DNA of 64,000 bases, from assembly GCF_900182955.1 (NCBI RefSeq), contig NZ_FXUL01000030.1:1-64000 (forward strand). The letters run 5' to 3'. The notes below the pieces were generated by a model, which was not told the origin of the DNA, made no database searches, and saw only the letters and a program-made list of their open reading frames with translations. The stretch comes from Noviherbaspirillum suwonense. Its GTDB lineage: Bacteria; Pseudomonadota; Gammaproteobacteria; Burkholderiales; Burkholderiaceae_D. The position numbers and the translations under genes are program-made. Shown piece after piece: positions 16,823 through 24,878 of this stretch. How positions within the stretch are numbered: the stretch's first letter is position 1; the number at the start of each line of letters is the position of its first letter.

Positions 16823-17812
16823 TCACTGCTGCTCGACCTTGGCTTTTACGACGATCTGCTTCCACAGCGCTATCTCGGCTGCCTGGAAGCGCCGCATTTC
16901 GTCGGCGCCGCCGGCCATGGTCTCGGCGCCCTGGCGCTCGTAGAACTCGCGGGTTTCCGGCATCGCCTCGATCTGCGTCAACAGCGAGGCGAGCTTCTCG
17001 ACTTCGGCCTTGGGCGTCCTTGCCGCAACCATGGCGCCGACCCAGACATAGGCCTTGTAACCAGGCAGGCCGGCCTCCGCGGTGGTCGGCACGTCCGGCA
17101 GGGCCGGGGCACGCTTGTCGGATGCGACCGCGAGCGCCCGCAGCTTGCCGCCCTTGACCAGGCCTTGGGCCGCCGTAATGTCGGAAAAGGTCATGTCGAC
17201 CTGCTGCGATGCGACCGCTGCCAAGGCTTCGGAAGCACCCTTGTACGGCACATGCATGGTGCTGGTGCCGGCGGTGTCGTTGAATAATTCCGCCATCAGC
17301 TGATAGCCTGCGGAGCCGCCTGCATAGTTGAGCTTGCCGGGTTGCGCCCTGGCCGCGCTGATCAACTCGGCCACCGACTTGTAGGGCGACTCCGGCGGCA
17401 CCGCCAGGACGACAGGAGCGCGCATCATCATGGACAAGGGGACGAGATCGGTTTGCGGGTCGTACGGCAGCTTTTTGAAGAGCGCAACGTTGACCGCCAA
17501 CGTCGAGTTGCTGCCGACGAATACCGTATAGCCGTCGGCAGGCGCGTTAAGCACGGATTGCACGCCGATGAAGCCATTCGCGCCAGGCTTGTTTTCCACG
17601 ATGACCGGCTGTTTCGTCAACTCCGACAGCTTCCTGCCGAAATAGCGCGCCGACGTGTCGGTGCCGCTGCCCGGCGGGAAAGGCACGATGAACTTGATTG
17701 GCTTGGAAGGGAACGCGTCCGCATACGCCGGTCCGGCCGGCAGCATGGCTAACAGCAGCACGGCGCCGGCTGCAAGCCACAACGAAGGGCTCGCCGAATG
17801 TCGATTTTTCAT
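16823..17812 (-). CDS. Bug family (TctC-like) tripartite tricarboxylate transporter binding protein
   Basis: A 329-residue receptor with a signal peptide (SLWLAAGAVLLLAMLPAGPA, cleavage near AYADA). Bug blocks: KPIKFIVPFPPGSGTDTSAR, ENKPGANGFIGVQSVLNA, LNYAGGSAGYQLMAELF and HVPYKGASEALAAVASQQ. RBS GAGGAG. It is the third gene of the leftward train, after the two acyl-CoA dehydrogenase subunits and before the CoA-transferase. This suggests that it recognises the acid degraded by this operon. Confidence 0.92.
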   Translation of the reverse strand: MKNRHSASPSLWLAAGAVLLLAMLPAGPAYADAFPSKPIKFIVPFPPGSGTDTSARYFGRKLSELTKQPVIVENKPGANGFIGVQSVLNAPADGYTVFVGSNSTLAVNVALFKKLPYDPQTDLVPLSMMMRAPVVLAVPPESPYKSVAELISAARAQPGKLNYAGGSAGYQLMAELFNDTAGTSTMHVPYKGASEALAAVASQQVDMTFSDITAAQGLVKGGKLRALAVASDKRAPALPDVPTTAEAGLPGYKAYVWVGAMVAARTPKAEVEKLASLLTQIEAMPETREFYERQGAETMAGGADEMRRFQAAEIALWKQIVVKAKVEQQ

Positions 17813-17856
17813 TACCTGTCTCCTCTAGGCGTATCGGTCCTTTTATACAATCTTTT

Positions 17857-18837
17857 TCAAGCCACCGTGCTGCGCACAAAGTCACTGATGCCCGGCGCCG
17901 TGCTTGCCAGTACCGCCTGCCCGATCACATGGTTCCAGCACGCTTCCGAACCATGGGCGATACGCCATTCATGCAAACGGCGCGTGTACAACTGCAGGTC
18001 GTATTCCTCGGTCACGCCAATGGCCCCATGCACCGCGTGCGCAATCGACGCCACCGGAACCGCCGCCTCGCTGGCGCGTGATTTGGCGATAGCGCTGGAC
18101 AATAACGCGGGCAGATTGCCGTCCGACTGGAATGCGGCTTCTGCAGCGATCGATGCGGCAACCACCTGTTCGGCCATTTCGCTGATCTGATGCTGGATCG
18201 CCTGGAATTTACCGATCGACTTGCCGAACTGGCGCCTATCGTTCGCATACGCCAGCGTCATGTCGAATACCTTATGCATCGCGCCGGCAAGCAGCGCCGC
18301 ATGCAGCGCCGCGCCAAACACTGCGACTGCACCACCCTGGCCGGGCAGGCGCAGCGTTTCTTGCCCGGTCTTCCAGGCAAGCGTCGCAACCAGGCTGCCG
18401 CGCACGCCCGTTGCCGTGCGCACGGCGCAGTCGCCCGGCAGCAAGAGCAAGTCCTCGCCATCGGCTGCAAGCACGTGCTCCGCCAGCGCGCCGAAGGGCA
18501 CAAGCGGACATGTCATGCCGGCACTGGTGATGCGCAGCGCGGGCGCCAGTGTGATCATGCCGGCGGGCGCCTCGGCACCCTGCATCAGCGCGCGCGCGGC
18601 GATGCTTTGGGCGAGCGGCACGGGCATGCCGTACCGTGCTAGCGTTACCAGAACCTGGTAAAGTTCGGCCAGCGGCAAGCCGGCGCCACCGGCCGCCTCC
18701 GGCGTCAGCATTTCGAGGAAGCCCGCGTCGGCAATGGCTGTCCACAATGCGGTGGGCGCGCCACCGGCTTCGATGGCACGCACCGCTGCCGGTGTGCATT
18801 TGAGCTTCAATATCTGTTCAATCGCTTCTGCAAACAT
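17857..18837 (-). CDS. Acyl-CoA dehydrogenase, small subunit of a heteromeric pair
   Basis: A 326-residue divergent acyl-CoA dehydrogenase, shorter than the usual 380. The C-terminal helical domain is recognisable (YANDRRQFGKSIGKFQAIQH, then AVHGAIGVTEEYDLQLYTRR). The N-terminal part is poorly conserved. Such short paralogues occur in tandem with a full-length partner in actinobacterial alpha2beta2 dehydrogenases of steroid side-chain degradation (ChsE1/ChsE2, FadE26/27, FadE28/29). It follows its partner by 10 bp. A decayed duplicate of the same pair lies at 39.2-41.4 kb. Confidence 0.83.
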   Translation of the reverse strand: MFAEAIEQILKLKCTPAAVRAIEAGGAPTALWTAIADAGFLEMLTPEAAGGAGLPLAELYQVLVTLARYGMPVPLAQSIAARALMQGAEAPAGMITLAPALRITSAGMTCPLVPFGALAEHVLAADGEDLLLLPGDCAVRTATGVRGSLVATLAWKTGQETLRLPGQGGAVAVFGAALHAALLAGAMHKVFDMTLAYANDRRQFGKSIGKFQAIQHQISEMAEQVVAASIAAEAAFQSDGNLPALLSSAIAKSRASEAAVPVASIAHAVHGAIGVTEEYDLQLYTRRLHEWRIAHGSEACWNHVIGQAVLASTAPGISDFVRSTVA

Positions 18838-18847
18838 GGCGCTGTTC

Positions 18848-20005
18848 CTAACGCAAACCGAGGCCGCGGGCGATCATGCCGCGCAGGATTTCGCGAGTAC
18901 CGCCGCGCAATGAATAAGTCGGCGCAACCTGGCTGACATAAGTCACGGTGCGGTACAGGTCGGCGTCGATATCCGCTGTAGGGTCGGCGGCGATGGCGGC
19001 CTCGATCACTGCTGGGATCAACTGCTCGAAACCAGTGCCGAGGTCCTTCACCAGCGCGGCTTCCACCACCGGGCTTTCGCCATGCACCAGCATTGCGGTC
19101 ACGCTGATGGACATGTGACGCAGCGTTGCAAGATGCGTGACCAGCTTGCCCACCGTCTGCACGTGTTGTCCAACGTCCGGGCTGCTACGAAGGGAATCGA
19201 TCCAGTGATCGAGCAGGACGATGCTGGAGTACAAGCGCTCCGGGCCGCTGCGCTCGAAGGCCAGTTCGGCTGTGACCTGCGCCCAGCCGCTTCCTTCCTG
19301 CCCGATCAGCGCGTCGTCCGCCAGCATCACATCGTCAAAAAACACTTCGGAAAAATGTGCGTCGCCAGCCAGATCGTAAATTGGGCGCACGGTCACCCCG
19401 GGCAGGGAAAGATCGACAATGAACTGCGACAGGCCGCCATGGCGATCCTCTGGCGTGCCGGAGGTGCGCACCAGCGCAATCATGTAATGACAGTGCGGCG
19501 CATTGGTTGTCCATATCTTGCGGCCGTTAAGTTGCCAGCCATTCCCGGTATCCACCGCGCGCGTGCCGACGCTGGCCAGGTCCGAGCCGGCATTGGGTTC
19601 GCTCATGCCGATGCAGAAAAATGCTTCGGCCGCACAAATCTTCGGCAAGTAGAAATTACGCTGCGCGTCGGTGCCGAACTTCAGGATCAGCGGGCCGCTC
19701 TGGCGATCTGCAATCCAATGCGCCGACACCGGCGCGCCGGCCGCAAGCAGTTCCTCGACCAAGACGAATCGCGAGTACGCATCCATACTGGCGCCGCCAT
19801 AGTCGCGCGGCAAGGTCAGGCCCACCCAGCCGCGCGCGGCCATCTTGCGGCTGAAGTCGGCGGAGTAGCCCATCCATGAACGGGCGCGCACATCCGGCGG
19901 CGCCGGCGGCATCTGGATGGCAAGGAATTCCTTAACCTCCGCCCGGAAAGCCTCGGCCGTCGCGGGCAGGCGCTCCAGCCGGAAATGGTCGAGCAATGCG
20001 CTCAT
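18848..20005 (-). CDS. Acyl-CoA dehydrogenase, large subunit of a heteromeric pair
   Basis: A 385-residue acyl-CoA dehydrogenase. Flavin and substrate regions: FFCIGMSEPNAGSDLASVGT, GWQLNGRKIWTTNAPHCHYM and ELAFERSGPERLYSS. The C-terminal motif is SLRGGTREILRGMIARG instead of YEGTSEIQ, so the canonical catalytic Glu position is Gly. In heteromeric steroid dehydrogenases the active site is shared and one subunit lacks the base, which fits. The ATG at 20005 with GGAG seven bases upstream was preferred over a longer frame. It is the first gene of the leftward train; its promoter carries the 33-bp shared motif. Confidence 0.86.
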   Translation of the reverse strand: MSALLDHFRLERLPATAEAFRAEVKEFLAIQMPPAPPDVRARSWMGYSADFSRKMAARGWVGLTLPRDYGGASMDAYSRFVLVEELLAAGAPVSAHWIADRQSGPLILKFGTDAQRNFYLPKICAAEAFFCIGMSEPNAGSDLASVGTRAVDTGNGWQLNGRKIWTTNAPHCHYMIALVRTSGTPEDRHGGLSQFIVDLSLPGVTVRPIYDLAGDAHFSEVFFDDVMLADDALIGQEGSGWAQVTAELAFERSGPERLYSSIVLLDHWIDSLRSSPDVGQHVQTVGKLVTHLATLRHMSISVTAMLVHGESPVVEAALVKDLGTGFEQLIPAVIEAAIAADPTADIDADLYRTVTYVSQVAPTYSLRGGTREILRGMIARGLGLR

Positions 20006-20076
20006 GAAGTCGCTCCGTTCATCGCTAATTGTGGCCGAGCAGGCAACCTTCTTCAGCGGCGCTGCCATCACGCTGA

Positions 20077-20134
20077 AGAATAGTCGAACGGCGGTGCGAC
20101 AGTCCAATATTAATTTTGCAAATAGCGATACCAA
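20077..20134 (-). promoter_or_regulatory. Promoter with 33-bp shared motif, copy A (dehydrogenase operon)
   Basis: Read toward the dehydrogenase gene, the motif runs TTGGTATCG, then 15 bases, then ATATTGGAC (20134 down to 20102). TTGGAC can act as a -35 box and TATTCT 19 bases further (20082-20077) as the -10. The same motif with the same internal spacing lies before the divergent hydratase gene and the 22-kb CoA-transferase gene. A site for the neighbouring LysR regulator is inferred. Confidence 0.55.
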
Positions 20135-20204
20135 CCAGGTATTGAAGCCAGCGCATGGTCAGGCGCTGGATCTGGCATTGTGCGGCGCAGCGCGCCATAC
20201 ATAG

Positions 20205-20261
20205 TCGATATCGGCCGCCTGCATTTCAATATTGGACAGCCGGCTGCAAGCTGCCTATTCT
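20205..20261 (+). promoter_or_regulatory. Promoter with 33-bp shared motif, copy C (enoyl-CoA hydratase gene)
   Basis: Starts TCGATATCG at 20205 and ends ATATTGGAC at 20237. It has 18 bases from TTGGAC to a TATTCT -10. It lies 67 bp upstream of the hydratase start and is divergent from copy A. Element order and internal spacing are the same as in copies A and B. Confidence 0.55.
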
Positions 20262-20304
20262 TGAGCCCTGACAGGACGATCGAACCAAAAAATAGGAGAC
20301 TTTA

Positions 20305-21099
20305 ATGGCTGGCTTTTTGCTGTACGAACAGGCAGGACATGTCGTCACGCTGACGATGAACGAGCCGGACCGGCGCAACCCGTTGACCGGCAACAACGCG
20401 GTCCAGGACTTCCAGGCCGCGATCGCCCGCATTGAAAACGATGCCAGCGTGCGTGCGGTCATCCTTACCGGCGCAGGCAACGCGTTTTCTTCCGGCGGCA
20501 ATGTGAAGGACATGGAGCGACATGCAGCGGGCGAACTGAACGGCATGCAGATCCGCCAGGAGTACCGACAGGGCATACAGAAATTGCCGCTGGCCTTGTT
20601 CAACCTGGAAGTGCCGGTCATCGCGGCGGTCAATGGCGCCGCGATCGGCGCCGGGCTCGACCTCACGTGCATGTGCGACATCCGCATCGCATCGACGCAT
20701 GCCAAGTTTGCCGAGAGCTTCGTCAAGCTGGGCATCGTGCCGGGCGACGGCGGCGCCTGGCTGCTGCCGCGCGTGATCGGCCTCGCGCGCGCTGCTGAAA
20801 TGACGTTCACAGGCCAGGTCATCGACGCCGAGCAGGCCCTGGCCTGGAACCTGGTGTCGCGCGTGGTGGCGCCCGAAGCGCTGCTGCCGACTGCCATGGC
20901 GCTGGCGGAACAGATCGCCGCCAACCCGCCGCATGCGGTGCGCCTGGCCAAGCGTCTGATGCGGGAAGGTATGCATACACGCCTGGACACGCTGCTGGAA
21001 ATGTCGGCGGCCTATCAGGCGCTGTCCCATCAGACGCCTGACCATGCGGAAGCGGTTGCCGCATTCATCGACAAACGGCCGCCGGTTTTCAAGGGCTGA
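20305..21099 (+). CDS. Enoyl-CoA hydratase/isomerase family protein
   Basis: A 264-residue crotonase-fold enzyme. Oxyanion-hole segments are GAGNAFSSGGNVKDM (about 54-68) and NGAAIGAGLDLTCMCDIRIA (about 110-129). Glu in AKFAESFVKLGIVPGDGG lies at the first catalytic position, while the second catalytic Glu position appears to be Asp/Gly (GIVPGDGGAW). This makes isomerase or another crotonase activity possible. RBS AGGAG is good. It is divergent from the dehydrogenase operon, shares its promoter motif, and is followed by the LysR gene on the same strand. Confidence 0.87.
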   Translation: MAGFLLYEQAGHVVTLTMNEPDRRNPLTGNNAVQDFQAAIARIENDASVRAVILTGAGNAFSSGGNVKDMERHAAGELNGMQIRQEYRQGIQKLPLALFNLEVPVIAAVNGAAIGAGLDLTCMCDIRIASTHAKFAESFVKLGIVPGDGGAWLLPRVIGLARAAEMTFTGQVIDAEQALAWNLVSRVVAPEALLPTAMALAEQIAANPPHAVRLAKRLMREGMHTRLDTLLEMSAAYQALSHQTPDHAEAVAAFIDKRPPVFKG

Positions 21100-21173
21100 T
21101 ACGGCAGGCCCGGGACGGCGATGCAGCAGGGACTAGCGGTTATACTGCCGGCCTACCAGACTGGCACCTCCCC

Positions 21174-22073
21174 ATGGACCTGCGCCGCATCCGTCATTTC
21201 GTTGTCCTTGCCGAAACGCTCAACTTCCGTCGCGCGGCGGAGCGGCTGCACATGGCGCAGCCGCCGTTGTCGGTGTCTATCCAAAAGCTGGAAGCGGAAG
21301 TCGGCACGAAGCTCTTCATACGCTCGCCGAGCGGCGTGAGTCTCACGCCTAGCGGCAAGTCGGCGCTGGCGGAAGCGCGCCGGCTACTTTTCCACGGCAG
21401 CCAGTTTGCGCAGGTCGCCAAAAGCGCGTCCGACGGCACCGGCGGCACCTTGCATGTCGGCTTTGTCGGTTCGACCACCTTCGGCATGCTGCAAAAGCTG
21501 GTGCCGCAGTTTCGCGCCGAGTATCCCGGTGTCGAACTGGTTCTACGCGAGGCAACCTCGGCCCGTATCGTGCAGATGGTGGAGGATGACGGACTCGATG
21601 TCGGCTTGGTGCGCACGCCACTGCTGCACGGCTCCACGGTCACCCTGGTGCCGCTGGAGCAGGACAGGTTCATCGCGGCGCTGCCGCGAAACAGTCGCCT
21701 GGTCAACGTCGGGCAGTTGACGCTGTCCGACCTCGCCACCGAACCCTTCATCATGTACAACCGCACCGAAGCGGCCGGGCTGCATACCGCCGCGATACTA
21801 GCCTGCCAGCAGGCCGGCTTCCTGCCACGCATCGCACAGGAAGCGGTGCAGGTGCAGACCGTGCTGTCGCTGGTCGAAAGCTGCCTCGGCGTGGCGCTGG
21901 TGCCGTCGGTCATGCAGCGCTCCGTCAACGACATGATCGTCTACCGCGCCTTCACCGATTTCGCGCCGCCGGCCGACATCGGCTTGGCCCTGATTTATCA
22001 GCCTGAAATGGAAAGCCCGGCAGCCAAGCGCTTCCGCGCGTTAGCCTGCCGCGAGTATCCGCTGCCGCGTTAA
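21174..22073 (+). CDS. LysR family transcriptional regulator
   Basis: A 299-residue LysR-type regulator. The N-terminal helix-turn-helix is textbook (MDLRRIRHFVVLAETLNFRR, AERLHMAQPPLSVSIQKLE). The effector domain follows (GTLHVGFVGSTTFGMLQKLV; YPGVELVLREATSARIVQMV), similar to CatM/BenM/CbnR-type sensors. It lies between three promoters carrying a common 33-bp motif and is the natural candidate to activate them. The ligand is probably an acyl-CoA or acid intermediate (inferred). No clear Shine-Dalgarno is seen. It converges on the CoA-transferase gene with only 3 bp between stops. Confidence 0.92.
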   Translation: MDLRRIRHFVVLAETLNFRRAAERLHMAQPPLSVSIQKLEAEVGTKLFIRSPSGVSLTPSGKSALAEARRLLFHGSQFAQVAKSASDGTGGTLHVGFVGSTTFGMLQKLVPQFRAEYPGVELVLREATSARIVQMVEDDGLDVGLVRTPLLHGSTVTLVPLEQDRFIAALPRNSRLVNVGQLTLSDLATEPFIMYNRTEAAGLHTAAILACQQAGFLPRIAQEAVQVQTVLSLVESCLGVALVPSVMQRSVNDMIVYRAFTDFAPPADIGLALIYQPEMESPAAKRFRALACREYPLPR

Positions 22074-22076
22074 TCG

Positions 22077-23300
22077 TCAAATAATGCCCTTGGCCCGCAG
22101 CTCTTTCATCTGTCCATCCGACAGGCCGAGACGCTGCCGTAGGATCGCATCGTTATGCTCACCCAATTGGGGCGCTGAACCCTGGTATTGAATCGGCGTC
22201 GCCGACAGGCGAATCGGATTGGCGATGCTGGGCGCGTCCACGCCAGCGCTGTGCGGTAGCGACAGATGCATATTGCGGTGGCGGACCTGCGGATCCTCGA
22301 ACACTTCCTCCATATCGTAAATCGGACCGCAGGGCACGTTTTTCGGCTCCAGCAGCATGATCCATTCGCGCATGGTTTTCGCCAGCATGGCCTCGGCCAG
22401 CAGCGGAATCAGCGTCGCGCGGTTGCGGTTGCGCTGCGAGCCAGTGCTGTACATCGGATCCGTCGCCAGATGCTCGCGGCCGATGGCCTTGCAATAGGCC
22501 GCATATTGAGCGTCATTGCCCACCGCGATGATCAGGTCGCCTTCCTTGCAATGGAATACCTGGTACGGCACCATGTTCGGATGCGCATTGCCGACGCGCT
22601 GCGGTATCTTCCCCGACAAGAAGTAGTTGAGCGCCTGATAGGAGTTGATCGCCACGACGCAGTCCAGCAGCGACATGTCGATGTACTGCCCGGCGCCGCT
22701 GATATGCCTGTGCTCCAGCGCCGCCAGGATGGCGGAGGTCGCGTACATGCCTGTGAGGAGGTCAGTGATGGCCAGGCCGGTTTTCATCGGCGCGCCGCCC
22801 GGTTCGCCGTCGGGCACGCCGGTCAGGCTCATCAGCCCGCCCATGCCCTGGAACACATAGTCGTAACCAGGCAAGGCCGCATACGGGCCATCCTGACCGA
22901 AGCCCGTCACCGAGCAGTAGACCAGACGCGGATTGATGCCTTTGATGTCGTCATAGGCCAGACCGTAACGGGCCAGCGTGCCGACCTTGTAGTTTTCGAC
23001 GAGCACGTCGGCGTCCCTGACCAGCATGCGGATGATGCCCTGGCCTTCCGCCGTGGCCAGATCGACCGTGACCGACTTCTTGCCGCGGTTTGCGCTCAGA
23101 AAATACGATGAGTCACTCGACTCGACGCCATCGGCATCCTTCAGGAATGGCGGGCCCCAGGTGCGGGTGTCGTCGCCAACCTGCGGCCGCTCTATCTTGA
23201 TGACCTCGGCGCCCATATCGGCGAGATTTTGCGTTGCCCATGGGCCGGCAAGGACGCGTGACAAGTCCAAAACCTTGATATGTCCAAGCGCTGTGTTCAT
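22077..23300 (-). CDS. CaiB/BaiF family CoA-transferase
   Basis: A 407-residue class III CoA-transferase. N-terminal signature IKVLDLSRVLAGPWATQNLA, NRGKKSVTVDLATAEGQ, GFGQDGPYAALPGYDYVFQG. The catalytic Asp is in GLAITDLLTGMYATSAIL (about residue 176). The GxPxGE-like loop (GVPDGEPGGAPM) is present. Such enzymes activate an imported acid using the CoA of a pathway end product. RBS CGGAGG. A single-gene unit reading leftward, with promoter copy B of the shared motif upstream. Confidence 0.92.
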   Translation of the reverse strand: MNTALGHIKVLDLSRVLAGPWATQNLADMGAEVIKIERPQVGDDTRTWGPPFLKDADGVESSDSSYFLSANRGKKSVTVDLATAEGQGIIRMLVRDADVLVENYKVGTLARYGLAYDDIKGINPRLVYCSVTGFGQDGPYAALPGYDYVFQGMGGLMSLTGVPDGEPGGAPMKTGLAITDLLTGMYATSAILAALEHRHISGAGQYIDMSLLDCVVAINSYQALNYFLSGKIPQRVGNAHPNMVPYQVFHCKEGDLIIAVGNDAQYAAYCKAIGREHLATDPMYSTGSQRNRNRATLIPLLAEAMLAKTMREWIMLLEPKNVPCGPIYDMEEVFEDPQVRHRNMHLSLPHSAGVDAPSIANPIRLSATPIQYQGSAPQLGEHNDAILRQRLGLSDGQMKELRAKGII

Positions 23301-23327
23301 GTGGCCTCCGAACCTATTTAGGACGAG

Positions 23328-23385
23328 ATGATAGGCAGCGCGGCTCGCCAGCGTCCAATACTTAATCGGCTCGATGCAATATCGA
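23328..23385 (-). promoter_or_regulatory. Promoter with 33-bp shared motif, copy B (CoA-transferase gene)
   Basis: Read toward the gene: TCGATATTG at one end and GTATTGGAC at the other (23385 down to 23353), with the same spacing as copies A and C. TTGGAC is followed after 19 bases by TATCAT. The motif edge is 52 bp from the ATG at 23300. The rest of the 23300-23627 gap holds nothing recognisable. Confidence 0.55.
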
Positions 23386-23626
23386 ACTGCTATCGCACAG
23401 CCCTGCCTGCGCGCGGTATGAAGCGAGTAATCTGGCGCTCTTGGTTACCTAGAACGTCTACGTCGTCTATGTAATCAAGTAGGGCCAAAGACCTACGTCT
23501 TCTTTCCCCTCTGGAGAAACCCGTACATTGGCGATACGCAACGCGGTTTCATTTATGACGTTAGTCGTAATCCGCTCCCCAGACCTCCAGTTCAATCGTT
23601 TGGTATTTCACCCTTTTCAGTAACAA

Positions 23627-24790
23627 TTAGTATGACTTAGGCAAACCAAGCACTTTTTCAGCGATGAAACAAAGGATGAGCTGGGGACTCACAGGTGCCA
23701 GGCGGGGAATCCAAGATTCGCGCAAATATCGTTCGACATGATATTCCTTCGCATAACCCATCCCACCATGCGTAAAAATGGCATTCTCGCACGCGTGAAA
23801 ACAGGCTTCTGCTGCAAGATACTTGGCTGTGTTCGCTTCCGCTGCACAGGGCTTGCCAGCATCGTAAAAAGAGGCGGCCTTGAATACCATCAGATTCGCT
23901 GCTTCCAGTTCCATGTAAGATTTCGCCAGAGGGTGCTGGATGCCCTGGTTCTGTCCGATTGGCCGGTCAAACACAATACGTTCCTTGGCGTACCGTACTG
24001 CTCGCTCAAGCGCTACCCGTCCGAGGCCAATGGCTTCAGATGCGATCAGAATGCGCTCGGGGTTTAGTCCATGCAGAATGTAACTGAACCCCTTGCCTTC
24101 TTCGCCTATACGATCTTCGACTGGAATGCGCAGACCGTCAATGAAGACCTGATTGGAATCAACCGCCTTGCGACCCATTTTTTCGATGTTCCGAACTTCA
24201 ACGAAGCGACGGTCAAGATCAGTGTAAAACAGCGACAAGCCTTCTGTGCCTTTGGCCTCCTCTACCAAGGTAGTGCGCGCAAGAAGAAGCATCTTGTTTG
24301 CTACCTGTGCAGTCGAGATCCAGACCTTTTGCCCCGTCACTACATAATGCTCACCATCTCGCACCGCCCGGGTTTTCAGCCTAAGGGTGTTTAATCCGCT
24401 ATTCGGCTCGGTGACAGCAAAGCAAGCCTTGTCAACTCCCTGGATCAGCGGCGGCAACCAGCGCTTTTTTTGTTCGTCAGTTCCAAATACGACGACCGGA
24501 TGGAGGCCAAAGATATTCATATGAACAGCGGATGCGCCAGACAAGCCGGCACCGGTGGCTGATATGGTCTGCATCATGAGTGCGGCTTCGGTAATACCTA
24601 GCCCCGACCCGCCGTATTCCTCTGGCATGGCGATTCCCAGCCAACCAGCGTCACCAAGCGCTTTGTGAAAATCGTGCGGAAACGTGCCATCAGTGTCTTT
24701 GCGATACCAGTAGTCATCGTCAAACGGCTGGCAGAGCCTCTCCATGGCGTTCTTGATGTGCTCTTGTTCTTCAGTGAATATGAAATCCAT
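23627..24790 (-). CDS. Acyl-CoA dehydrogenase
   Basis: A 387-residue FAD-dependent acyl-CoA dehydrogenase of normal length. Key regions: AMPEEYGGSGLGITEAALMM, FAVTEPNSGLNTLRLKTRAV, YVVTGQKVWISTAQVANKML, ERAVRYAKERIVFDRPIGQN and FTHGGMGYAKEYHVERYLRE. The C-terminus (RLAPVSPQLILCFIAEKVLG) is of the subgroup lacking the YEG motif. It probably makes the alpha-beta double bond in the acyl-CoA formed by the upstream CoA-transferase. RBS GAGGT. Last gene of the operon Bug - CoA-transferase - dehydrogenase. Confidence 0.92.
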   Translation of the reverse strand: MDFIFTEEQEHIKNAMERLCQPFDDDYWYRKDTDGTFPHDFHKALGDAGWLGIAMPEEYGGSGLGITEAALMMQTISATGAGLSGASAVHMNIFGLHPVVVFGTDEQKKRWLPPLIQGVDKACFAVTEPNSGLNTLRLKTRAVRDGEHYVVTGQKVWISTAQVANKMLLLARTTLVEEAKGTEGLSLFYTDLDRRFVEVRNIEKMGRKAVDSNQVFIDGLRIPVEDRIGEEGKGFSYILHGLNPERILIASEAIGLGRVALERAVRYAKERIVFDRPIGQNQGIQHPLAKSYMELEAANLMVFKAASFYDAGKPCAAEANTAKYLAAEACFHACENAIFTHGGMGYAKEYHVERYLRESWIPRLAPVSPQLILCFIAEKVLGLPKSY

Positions 24791-24878
24791 GACTTACCTC
24801 TACTCTAGTGTGCGGCTCGCTTAAACGCCTGATCCATGCTCAACGCTCAAGTTGTGGATAGGTGGGCAACCACCTTGC

